A stretch of DNA of 7,174 nucleotides from Chthonomonadaceae bacterium. GTDB taxonomy: Bacteria > Armatimonadota > Chthonomonadetes > Chthonomonadales > Chthonomonadaceae. A program made the position numbers and the translations under genes. Below, piece after piece: positions 1 to 5,349 of the stretch (its first letter is position 1; each line of letters opens with the position of its first letter). The stretch spans positions 1 to 7,174 of the forward strand of contig JANXLO010000015.1 in the NCBI GenBank assembly GCA_025355115.1, read 5' to 3'. The notes below the pieces were generated by a model, which had not been told where the DNA came from, searched no databases, and saw only the letters and a program-made list of their open reading frames with translations.

Positions 1-857
1 TCCTCCTGCTTCAGTTCGTCGACGCTGCACCCGCGACAGTCCGTGCATTTCGTCGTCTTCTCGATGCGCAGTTCGGAGGCAGGAAACTCCATTTCCGCCC
101 GGCTCTCCAGCAGCTGAATGAGCGCGGTCTCCTTCAGCAGATTGAGATCCAGCACCTTCGCCTGCCCCTCGGGCGACATGACGATCTCGCCGATCTGTGG
201 CAGCCGCTTCTTGGCGTCGACGTAGGTGTCGTGCTCGTAGCGCAGACAGCACATCAGCTTGCCGCATACGCCGGAGAACTTGACGGGGTTGAGGAACAGG
301 CTCTGATCCTTCGCCATTTTCATGGAGATGGGCGCGAATTCGGTGAGAAAGGAGGCGCAGCAGAGGGTCAGGCCGCACGGCCCCACGCCGCCGATCATCT
401 TTGCCTGATCGCGCGCGCCGACCTGATGAAGCTGAACTTTGCAGCGCAACTGCGCCGCGACGTCGCGCACCAGATCCCGAAAATCGACGCGGCTGTCCGA
501 GGAGAAGTAGACGGTCACCTGCGTGGCGTCGAACGAGTACTCCGCCTGAAGCAGCTTCATGGGCAGTTTGTGATGAGCGACCCGCTCCTGGCAGAGCACG
601 AGAGCCAGCTTGGCCTTGTCCCTGTTGGTTCGCTCCTGCTGGCGATCACTCTGCGTGGAGTTTCGCACGACGCGCTTGAGCGGCCCCTGAATCTCATCCG
701 CGGGGACTTCGCAGGCCCCAATCTTGACGGTCCCGATCTCCAGCCCTCGCGTGGTCTCGACGACGACGCGATCCCCCTCCTGAATCGCCTGATCGGCGGG
801 ATCGAACCAGTAGGATTTCGCAACGCGCTTGAACGCAACGCCGACGCAGACAGGCAT
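1..857 (-). CDS. ricT: RicT/YaaT-like PSP1-domain protein, 3' end beyond window
   Basis: The minus strand is open from an ATG at 857-855 to the left edge, giving 285 residues with no stop. The protein begins MPVCVGVAFKRVAKSYWFDP, typical of the PSP1 family. It carries the family's two cysteine clusters: GPCGLTLCC (C161, C166, C167) and CGKLMCC (C198, C203, C204). In Bacillus subtilis RicT (YaaT, about 275 aa) cysteines of this kind bind [4Fe-4S] clusters in the RicA-RicF-RicT complex, which helps RNase Y process mRNAs and affects sporulation and competence. Here a third cluster, C271-C274-C277 (CxxCxxC), lies near the window edge. The start has GGGAG six bases upstream. An in-frame ATG at 944-942 would add 29 residues but has no Shine-Dalgarno and precedes the conserved domain. 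The family assignment is firm; the exact role in this organism is inferred, and no RicA or RicF is in the window. Confidence 0.9.
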   Translation of the reverse strand, partial: MPVCVGVAFKRVAKSYWFDPADQAIQEGDRVVVETTRGLEIGTVKIGACEVPADEIQGPLKRVVRNSTQSDRQQERTNRDKAKLALVLCQERVAHHKLPMKLLQAEYSFDATQVTVYFSSDSRVDFRDLVRDVAAQLRCKVQLHQVGARDQAKMIGGVGPCGLTLCCASFLTEFAPISMKMAKDQSLFLNPVKFSGVCGKLMCCLRYEHDTYVDAKKRLPQIGEIVMSPEGQAKVLDLNLLKETALIQLLESRAEMEFPASELRIEKTTKCTDCRGCSVDELKQE

Positions 858-1005
858 ACTGCACTCCCGATTCCGAAGCGCAGACTGACTGCGAACGGCA
901 TTTGGCTGGGCGGAATTGCCCTCTCCAAAACTCAATAATGGCATAACGCACATAAAAACGCTCCGCTCGCCCTCAACGGCCTGAGGGCGCAAGCAGGCAT
1001 CCACC

Positions 1006-1034
1006 ATTGTAACACAAACTGTTCCCCGAATCAA
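1006..1034 (-). promoter_or_regulatory. Candidate sigma70 promoter for ricT
   Basis: On the minus strand TTGATT (1034-1029) is followed, after exactly 17 bases, by TACAAT (1011-1006). This is 4/6 and 5/6 of the consensus hexamers at ideal spacing. Transcription would start near 998 and leave a leader of about 140 bases before the ricT start at 857. The -35 box touches one arm of the 9-base inverted repeat at 1022-1064. Assigned from sequence alone. Confidence 0.55.
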
Positions 1035-1064
1035 GCGAAGCAAAGAGTTGCCATGTTCGGGGAA
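1022..1064. repeat. 9-base inverted repeat overlapping the ricT promoter
   Basis: TTCCCCGAA (1022-1030) and its exact complement TTCGGGGAA (1056-1064) are separated by 25 bases. Their centres are 34 bases apart, close to three helical turns. Each arm is itself a TTC-N3-GAA pseudo-palindrome, so two dimer-binding sites are as likely as one hairpin. The left arm overlaps the -35 box and spacer of the minus-strand promoter. It could be an operator for ricT or for the plus-strand gene; no regulator can be named. Confidence 0.4.
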
Positions 1065-1075
1065 GCGATTGAAAC

Positions 1076-1137
1076 GCCTCCCCAACCATAAAGCAGAAAA
1101 CCGACGAGGAGTTACATAACTAGTGCTGAGGGGAGGC
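1076..1137 (+). promoter_or_regulatory. Possible stem hiding a Shine-Dalgarno-like GGGGAGG
   Basis: GCCTCCCC (1076-1083) is perfectly complementary to GGGGAGGC (1130-1137). The second arm contains the GGGGAGG that stands five bases before the ATG at 1142. In a transcript reading rightward this 8-bp stem, with a 46-base loop, would hide that ribosome site. The function is unknown, since the better start of the downstream gene is probably at 1235. The surrounding 858-1234 stretch holds no other gene that I can support. Confidence 0.3.
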
Positions 1138-1234
1138 TTCCATGACGACAGCTTATCCTCGTTGCACAGGTCAGGCATCGCGCGTCCGCGATACGTGTAA
1201 ATCCTATCCTGTCCTAAAAGCAGAGGAGTGCAAC

Positions 1235-1507
1235 ATGGCATCCGTCGTAAATTTCGTACCTTGTCCGTCATGTAAGAAGCCCTGCGGCCCAACTCGCAAA
1301 ATATGTCGTCATTGCGGCTATTCGTTCCAACCCCCGCCACCCCCTGTAGCTGCCGTTCTTCCCGTCCTGAATCTTAGAGCATGCCCTTTCTGTAACTATT
1401 TGGTGAGTCCTCAGGCTGTCTCTTGCCCCTCATGTGGGCATCCAATCTACATCAAGATTGACAAGGCGTCGTTTGTGACAATTACTTGCATGTGGGGGCT
1501 ACACTAA
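1235..1507 (+). CDS. Tandem zinc-ribbon protein, C-terminus cut short by a frameshift
   Basis: This frame encodes 90 residues with two zinc ribbons of identical spacing: C10-x2-C13-x10-C24-x2-C27 and C50-x2-C53-x10-C64-x2-C67. They are joined by a proline-rich linker (five prolines at 33-37). Such double ribbons bind structural zinc and often serve as interaction modules; no specific function can be given. I chose ATG 1235 because AGAGGAG lies six bases upstream and the zinc ribbons begin shortly after. A longer version from ATG 1142 adds 31 residues unlike the family, although GGGGAGG precedes it. The frame ends abruptly at TAA 1505-1507, just after a G5 run. The -1 frame then continues with a hydrophobic segment to 1653, so the full protein was probably about 139 residues and membrane-anchored. 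Base composition looks more AT-rich than in the flanking genes. Confidence 0.6.
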   Translation: MASVVNFVPCPSCKKPCGPTRKICRHCGYSFQPPPPPVAAVLPVLNLRACPFCNYLVSPQAVSCPSCGHPIYIKIDKASFVTITCMWGLH

Positions 1508-1653
1508 TCGCGACTGCGTTGGTATTGTACGGTGTCCAGGGAATAGCTTACGCCTTGCTGGTTTTGCTTCTGGATGGCAACCCATTGAATCCTGAATTGG
1601 CGGAGGCAAATGAAGAGGGCATTGCAAGCGTATTGCGGCATCTTAAACCGTAA
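1492..1653 (+). pseudogene. Displaced membrane-segment C-terminus of the zinc-ribbon gene (-1 frame)
   Basis: From 1492 the -1 frame is open to TAA at 1651-1653. It reads as a strongly hydrophobic stretch (ATLIATALVLYGVQGIAYAL, continuing LVLLL) followed by a polar tail ending HLKP. This looks like one long or two short membrane helices and has no start codon context of its own. Adding one G to the G5 run at 1494-1498 joins it seamlessly to the zinc-ribbon frame (…TCMWG then ATLIA…). It is therefore best read as the severed end of the upstream gene. A base-calling error in the homopolymer would produce the same picture. Confidence 0.55.
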
Positions 1654-1726
1654 TACTCCTTCGTATACAGCGGCAATTCTGATATTTGTGGCATTGGGTA
1701 ATGACTGTGCTGACTTGCGCGTAAGG

Positions 1727-1732
1727 TATAAT
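1727..1732 (+). promoter_or_regulatory. Candidate -10 box upstream of gdhA
   Basis: A perfect TATAAT lies 111 bases before the gdhA start. No convincing -35 hexamer occurs 16-18 bases upstream (the best there is poor), and there is no TGn extension, so the promoter would need an activator or be weak. The 1654-1842 spacer otherwise shows two small hairpins in the would-be leader: GACAG-TGG-CTGTC (1750-1762) and CGGAT…ATCCG (1790-1810). Confidence 0.35.
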
Positions 1733-1842
1733 AGAGGGGACTTTGACTGGACAGTGGCTGTCGGCAGCGAAGCCGGCGGGCGACGAGAGCGGATCTCCCA
1801 CTGAAATCCGGTCTGTCTCCATTCAGGTTCGAGGAGGAATCG

Positions 1843-3177
1843 ATGAGCATCGCCATTGCGCTTCCCGAGGGAATGCGGACTCGGAACCGCCCCACTCTGC
1901 CGGAGGCACTACTGCGGGCAGGATCTCCCCGCGAGAGCAGCAATCCCTATCACAATGCGCTCGAGCAGCTTGACATCGCGGCGCAGTATCTTGAGCTCGA
2001 TCCGGGAATGCACGAAATACTCAAGCATCCCCAGCGCGAGCTGACCGTCCATTTCCCGGTGAAACGAGAGGACGGCAGCACTCAGGTTTTCACCGGCTAC
2101 CGTGTGCAGCACAACATCGCCCGCGGCCCCAGCAAAGGCGGCATCCGTTACAGCCCCCTCACCGACATCGACGAAGTGCGCGCGCTGGCCATGTGGATGA
2201 CCTGGAAATGCGCGATCGTCAACATCCCCTTCGGAGGCGCCAAAGGCGGCGTCGTCTGCGACCCCAAGACCCTCTCCAATAGCGAACTAGAGCGTCTGAC
2301 TCGCCGTTATGCCTCCGAGATCAGCATCGTGATCGGCCCCACCTCCGACATCCCCGCCCCCGACATGGGAACCAACGCGCAGACGATGGCCTGGATCATG
2401 GACACGTACTCGATGACGCAGGGCCATACTGTGCCCGCAGTAGTGACGGGCAAGCCGGTCGCGGTCGGTGGGTCGGAGGGGCGCAACGACGCGACGGGAC
2501 GAGGCATCGTCTTCATCACTCGCGAAGCGATACGCGAATCGGGCCTTGATCTGCGCGGCCTCCGCGTGGCCATACAGGGCTTCGGCAATGTCGGCGGAGT
2601 TGCGGCCCGGCTCTTCGCAGAGGCGGGCGCGAAGGTCGTGGCGGTGAGCGATGCGAACGGCGGTCTCTACAACGCGGACGGTCTGGACATCGCCGCGCTT
2701 CGGGACTGCACCAATCGCGATGGCACACTGACCACGCACGGGGGCGGCGACACTATAGGCACACGTGAACTGCTGGAGCTGGACGTGGATGTGCTCGTTC
2801 CCGCGGCGACCGAGAACCAGATCACGGCGGAGAACGCCGACCGCATCAAGGCCCCCATCATCATCGAAGGCGCGAACGGTCCGACGACGCCCGCCGCCGA
2901 CCGCATGCTGCACGAACGTGGCGTATTCCTCGTGCCGGATGTGCTGGCGAACGCTGGCGGAGTGGTAGTCTCGTACTTCGAATGGGTGCAGGATCTGCAG
3001 TTCTTCTTCTGGCAGGAGGAGGAGGTCAATGCCAAGATGGAGGCGATCATGGTGCGCGCCTACCGCGACGTGCGAACGATGGCGAAGCGCGAGAACGTTG
3101 ATATGCGTCTGGCAGCCCACCTCATCGGCGTCAAACGAGTTGCAGACGCCAGTACCCTGCGCGGCATCTACCCATAG
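1843..3177 (+). CDS. gdhA: Glutamate dehydrogenase (Glu/Leu/Phe/Val dehydrogenase family)
   Basis: This 444-residue cytoplasmic enzyme interconverts glutamate and 2-oxoglutarate plus ammonia with NAD(P). The N-terminal substrate domain contains RGPSKGGIRYSP (K98), MTWK (K122), PFGGAKGG with the catalytic lysine K134, and PAPDMGT with the catalytic aspartate D174. The Rossmann domain begins with GFGNVGG (246-252), and strand 2 ends in D270, an acid usually associated with NAD binding. C-terminal motifs (VPAATENQIT, EGANGPTT, PDVLANAGGVVVSYFEWVQ) closely resemble Bacillus RocG/GudB, so a catabolic NAD-dependent enzyme is likely but not proven. The start has AGGAGG five bases upstream. About 30 residues precede the usual family start, giving a slightly long, polar N-terminus. 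The gene stands alone: a lone -10 box lies upstream, a hairpin lies downstream, and the next gene converges. Confidence 0.95.
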   Translation: MSIAIALPEGMRTRNRPTLPEALLRAGSPRESSNPYHNALEQLDIAAQYLELDPGMHEILKHPQRELTVHFPVKREDGSTQVFTGYRVQHNIARGPSKGGIRYSPLTDIDEVRALAMWMTWKCAIVNIPFGGAKGGVVCDPKTLSNSELERLTRRYASEISIVIGPTSDIPAPDMGTNAQTMAWIMDTYSMTQGHTVPAVVTGKPVAVGGSEGRNDATGRGIVFITREAIRESGLDLRGLRVAIQGFGNVGGVAARLFAEAGAKVVAVSDANGGLYNADGLDIAALRDCTNRDGTLTTHGGGDTIGTRELLELDVDVLVPAATENQITAENADRIKAPIIIEGANGPTTPAADRMLHERGVFLVPDVLANAGGVVVSYFEWVQDLQFFFWQEEEVNAKMEAIMVRAYRDVRTMAKRENVDMRLAAHLIGVKRVADASTLRGIYP

Positions 3178-3193
3178 ATGAACCGAGTCTGTT

Positions 3194-3221
3194 GGGATCG
3201 GGGACTGAGGTTCCCGATCCC
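3194..3221 (+). terminator. Hairpin terminator after gdhA
   Basis: GGGATCGGG (3194-3202) pairs perfectly with CCCGATCCC (3213-3221) around a 10-base loop, 17 bases after the gdhA stop. It is followed by a broken T-rich stretch (ACTTTCCGTTTT), so termination of plus-strand transcription is likely though not ideal. No U tract follows it on the minus strand. ATCGGGGAC (3197-3205) can alternatively pair with GTCCCCGAT (3250-3258), which is directly followed by TTTGATT. Confidence 0.55.
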
Positions 3222-3263
3222 GGACTTTCCGTTTTCCCGGAGGACCGACGTCCCCGATTTTGA

Positions 3264-3989
3264 TTAGGGCTTAGCGGCGAGTGGAAGCATTGCGGTCATC
3301 GGGTGCGCTCCGGTGCGGACTTCGGGATGCGCGTCGGCGTAGTTGCGCAGTTGGCTGATTATGGAGTCATAGGGGAAGCGGTCGCCGGGGCACCAGGTCA
3401 TGCGCAGATCGCGGTGCCGCTTCACGTTTTCCGGCGGGATGTGGTACTTCGACATCAGCTTTTCGCACAGCGTCATTAGCGAAGCCATCTGCGGCTTCGT
3501 CGGAACCTGCGGCTTCCAGCTCTTTGGGTCGGCCGTCGAAAAGGCTCCGACCAGGCAGATGCCGAGCCAGTTGTTGAACTTTGGGCAGTGCGCGCCCTGG
3601 CAGTGATCCGGCCGGCCGTTCTGAACCGTCCCATCGGCCAAAATCACATAGTGGTAGCCGATGTTGTAGGTCTTCCCTTTATAGACTATCGCCCATCCCG
3701 GATGATCCTCCTTGTGGATGTGATCCAGAATCTGCTCGTCCACCAGTCGGCCACGTACACGGCCGGGCGTATTGGAGTGATGCAGAATGATGCCTGGCGG
3801 ATCGGGCAGCATCTCCACGGCGACCGGCGGCTCGGCTGTCGGCGGAATCAGGCGAGGGATGTGCGGGCGACTCACTCGGAAGACAGCGAGCAGCACCAGC
3901 AGCGCCATCACTATCACGACCCCGATTCTGCCGCGTCTCTGCCGCTCCGTCAGGCCTTTTCGGCCCTTTCTCCCGCCAGCTGTCTTCAT
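3264..3989 (-). CDS. Membrane-anchored N-acetylmuramoyl-L-alanine amidase (Amidase_2/PGRP fold)
   Basis: The 241-residue protein has a basic cytoplasmic N-terminus and one membrane helix at about 22-37 (IGVVIVMALLVLLAVF). A proline-rich linker and an extracytoplasmic amidase domain from about residue 64 follow. The zinc ligands expected for the T7-lysozyme/PGRP fold are visible: H70 or H71 in ILHHSNTP, H192 in KRHRDL and C200 in TWCPGD. Y112 or Y114 in GYHY matches the catalytic tyrosine, and T198 replaces the T7 lysozyme lysine, as in many PGRPs. C130 and C135 could form a disulfide. The enzyme should cut the bond between N-acetylmuramic acid and L-alanine in peptidoglycan. The start at 3989 is the first ATG before the helix; its Shine-Dalgarno (GGAG two bases away) is too close, so the start is less certain than the family. 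It converges with gdhA and diverges from the regulator gene. Confidence 0.88.
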   Translation of the reverse strand: MKTAGGRKGRKGLTERQRRGRIGVVIVMALLVLLAVFRVSRPHIPRLIPPTAEPPVAVEMLPDPPGIILHHSNTPGRVRGRLVDEQILDHIHKEDHPGWAIVYKGKTYNIGYHYVILADGTVQNGRPDHCQGAHCPKFNNWLGICLVGAFSTADPKSWKPQVPTKPQMASLMTLCEKLMSKYHIPPENVKRHRDLRMTWCPGDRFPYDSIISQLRNYADAHPEVRTGAHPMTAMLPLAAKP

Positions 3990-4035
3990 CTCTCCGACTC
4001 GCTCGCTTTCCTCTCAAACCCTCGTAGCATGCTGA

Positions 4036-4308
4036 TTTTTGTCCTATCACATCGCTGCAAGCGCTGAGTAAGCCTCAAAAAGCGAGCAGCGGCCTATTTT
4101 TGTCCCTAATTTGTCCCCTTCCCTTCCATTTTCGACTCTCCGATTTCCACCGCTGTCCGTCCGCATGGCTTGACTCTATTCTAACGCGTTCTGGGACGCC
4201 TGTCAAGGTCAATTATTCATGCTGAATCGCGCCTCCAGGTCTGTCCATCCGTTGAGGATCCTGTCATGATACAGCAAAAAAATGTCTGAACATGTTGCGT
4301 TTTTGTCC
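4036..4308 (+). repeat. Dispersed TTTTTGTCC motif, three exact copies plus a variant
   Basis: Exact TTTTTGTCC stands at 4036-4044, 4097-4105 and 4300-4308. The first two share wider context (ATTTTTGTCC then CTA or TA). The related TTTGTCCCC at 4110-4118 repeats TTTGTCCC of the middle copy exactly 11 bases later, one helical turn. The third copy lies within the deoR promoter. I saw no other exact copy in the window. This distribution fits binding sites of one regulator, plausibly the adjacent DeoR protein, but it is unproven. Confidence 0.45.
4178..4206 (-). promoter_or_regulatory. Near-consensus sigma70 promoter for the amidase gene
   Basis: On the minus strand a perfect TTGACA (4206-4201) is followed after 17 bases by TAGAAT (4183-4178), 5/6 of the consensus. 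Transcription would begin near 4170 and run through two TTTTTGTCC copies before the amidase start at 3989. Repressor binding there would act as a downstream block. Confidence 0.6.
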
Positions 4309-4323
4309 GTCAAAATGTATAAT
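4295..4323 (+). promoter_or_regulatory. Promoter of deoR-glmS with operator in its spacer
   Basis: TTGCGT (4295-4300) and a perfect TATAAT (4318-4323) are 17 bases apart. The spacer contains the inverted repeat TTTTG-TCCGT-CAAAA (4301-4315), overlapping a TTTTTGTCC copy. A protein bound there would block RNA polymerase directly, as expected for DeoR autoregulation. The -10 box lies 40 bases before the ATG at 4363 and downstream of the ATG at 4282, which argues against the earlier start. Confidence 0.6.
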
Positions 4324-4362
4324 CTTACCGTAAACCGAATCTTGGCAGGGAGAGGTAAGCTT

Positions 4363-5262
4363 ATGGCCGATCAGGCCGATACGAGACGTATGCGCCTTAT
4401 GGATCTGCTGGCCGCGAGCGAAGAGCCGCAAGAGCTTGAGAGCCTCGCCGCAGTCCTTCGCTGCGATGTGCGCACCATTCGACGGGATCTCGATCAGCTT
4501 CAGAGGGTGCTGGAGCGGGTTCACGGCATCGAGGTGCGGCGAGGCAAGGTGCTCGTTGCGAGGGCCGGTTACAGTCCCGGCTATTTCACCGACCAGCTTG
4601 GACGCAATCCTGCAGCCAAGGAGGCCATCGCTCGCGTCATCGTCGGATCTCTTGAGGATGATCTGGCGGTGGCGCTCACCGCTGGCAGCACACCCTATGC
4701 CGTGGCGCGCGAGGTGCGTCGCGTGGTCGTGGAGGGCGGCCCTCCGCACAACCTGATCGTCTTCACGAACAGCGTCCCCTCCCTGCTCGAGCTGGTAGCG
4801 GCGGGAGTCTCAACCGGGGTGCTCGGGGAGATCTATGCGCCGGAGGACTGCGCTTTCCACACGCCCGAATTTCGGAGCGCATTTCAGCCGAGCATGGCAA
4901 TAGTGGGGGCCAGCGGAGTGCTCTTTGGCGCGCAGACCGCTCAGCAGGGTCTCGACCTGTTCTCCCACCGGGCAGAGGAGGCTGCCTTCCTAAAGCAGCT
5001 GCTCTCCGCGGTACCGGAGATCATCATCGCCGCAGACAGCACGAAGCTGGGCCGCCGCCATCCGTGGAGCTTCGGAGGGCCGGTCCTGACGAGCAAGAGC
5101 GTCCGCCTGGTTACCGACATCTTGTCCGAGGCACAGCGGGATGAACTGAGCCTGCTTGCCGAACGTCTCGCCCTCAGCGGCACCCGGTTCCGGTTCGAGG
5201 CCGCCTGCGATGCCCCGAGCGGCAGTCCCGTTGGGGAGCAGTCCAATGAGGCGAGCGAATAA
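4363..5262 (+). CDS. DeoR-family transcriptional regulator
   Basis: The 299-residue protein has an N-terminal winged helix-turn-helix (about 10-65; recognition helix CDVRTIRRDLDQL) and a C-terminal sugar-phosphate sensor domain. In the sensor, AKEAIARVIVGSLEDDLAVA, TAGST (107-111), VFTNS (133-137), GASG (182-185) and AADSTKLG (223-230) follow the family's DeoRC pattern. DeoR regulators usually repress sugar or amino-sugar genes and respond to a phosphorylated sugar. Being just upstream of glmS, it may sense glucosamine-6-phosphate or a related compound, as proposed for GlmR-type DeoR regulators next to glmS in proteobacteria. I chose ATG 4363 because GGGAGAGG lies seven bases upstream; the in-frame ATG at 4282 has no ribosome site and would place the -10 box inside the gene. 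The last 20 or so residues are polar and probably disordered. It is probably co-transcribed with glmS, 87 bases downstream. Confidence 0.9.
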   Translation: MADQADTRRMRLMDLLAASEEPQELESLAAVLRCDVRTIRRDLDQLQRVLERVHGIEVRRGKVLVARAGYSPGYFTDQLGRNPAAKEAIARVIVGSLEDDLAVALTAGSTPYAVAREVRRVVVEGGPPHNLIVFTNSVPSLLELVAAGVSTGVLGEIYAPEDCAFHTPEFRSAFQPSMAIVGASGVLFGAQTAQQGLDLFSHRAEEAAFLKQLLSAVPEIIIAADSTKLGRRHPWSFGGPVLTSKSVRLVTDILSEAQRDELSLLAERLALSGTRFRFEAACDAPSGSPVGEQSNEASE

Positions 5263-5337
5263 CTGAAAGCCAACTAAATTTCCATACTCCTCGATTCCTG
5301 CTCACCCTGAAGGAGAAGCCGGACGAGGTTCAACTAT

Positions 5338-5342
5338 AGGAG
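5338..5342 (+). promoter_or_regulatory. glmS ribosome binding site
   Basis: AGGAG lies seven bases before the glmS ATG and fixes that start, whose second codon is the catalytic cysteine. The 87-base gap after deoR shows no terminator, no clear promoter and no room for a glmS ribozyme of the Bacillus type, so read-through from deoR is likely. Confidence 0.65.
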
Positions 5343-5349
5343 CACCACA

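Larger units (their letters stand above)
3990..4362. other. Divergent regulatory spacer between amidase and deoR genes
   Basis: No gene is supported in these 373 bases. They contain a promoter for each divergent gene, three TTTTTGTCC copies, a related TTTGTCCCC, and a perfect palindrome AACATGTT (4289-4296) just upstream of the deoR -35 box. The amidase transcript would carry a leader of roughly 180 bases that includes two of the repeats. I recognise no known riboswitch in it. Confidence 0.5.

Noticed and set aside
231..938. Plus-strand open frame of 235 codons
   Set aside because: It lies antisense to ricT, whose protein has clear family motifs. The plus-strand translation has no recognisable domain, and the GC-rich codons explain the open frame.
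1142..1234. N-terminal extension of the zinc-ribbon protein from ATG 1142
   Set aside because: It is preceded by a good Shine-Dalgarno, but the 31 residues do not resemble the family and a second good ribosome site stands just before 1235. It is kept only as an alternative.
1654..1842. Riboswitch upstream of gdhA
   Set aside because: Only two small 5-bp stems are visible, and no conserved core of a glutamine, T-box or other known class was recognised.
2287..3120. Minus-strand open frame of 277 codons
   Set aside because: It is entirely antisense to glutamate dehydrogenase, whose catalytic motifs are intact. The translation is histidine- and arginine-rich low-complexity sequence, typical of a shadow frame.
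4287..4299. LexA/DinR-like box around AACATGTT
   Set aside because: The 8-base palindrome does not fit the GAAC-N4-GTTC spacing of the Gram-positive SOS box, and no damage-response gene is adjacent.
4264..4749. Minus-strand open frame of 161 codons
   Set aside because: It covers the deoR promoter and the opposite strand of deoR, has no family features, and has no convincing ribosome site.
5263..5349. Possible glmS ribozyme or leader riboswitch
   Set aside because: The gap is only 87 bases and shows neither the length nor the conserved core needed for a glmS ribozyme.
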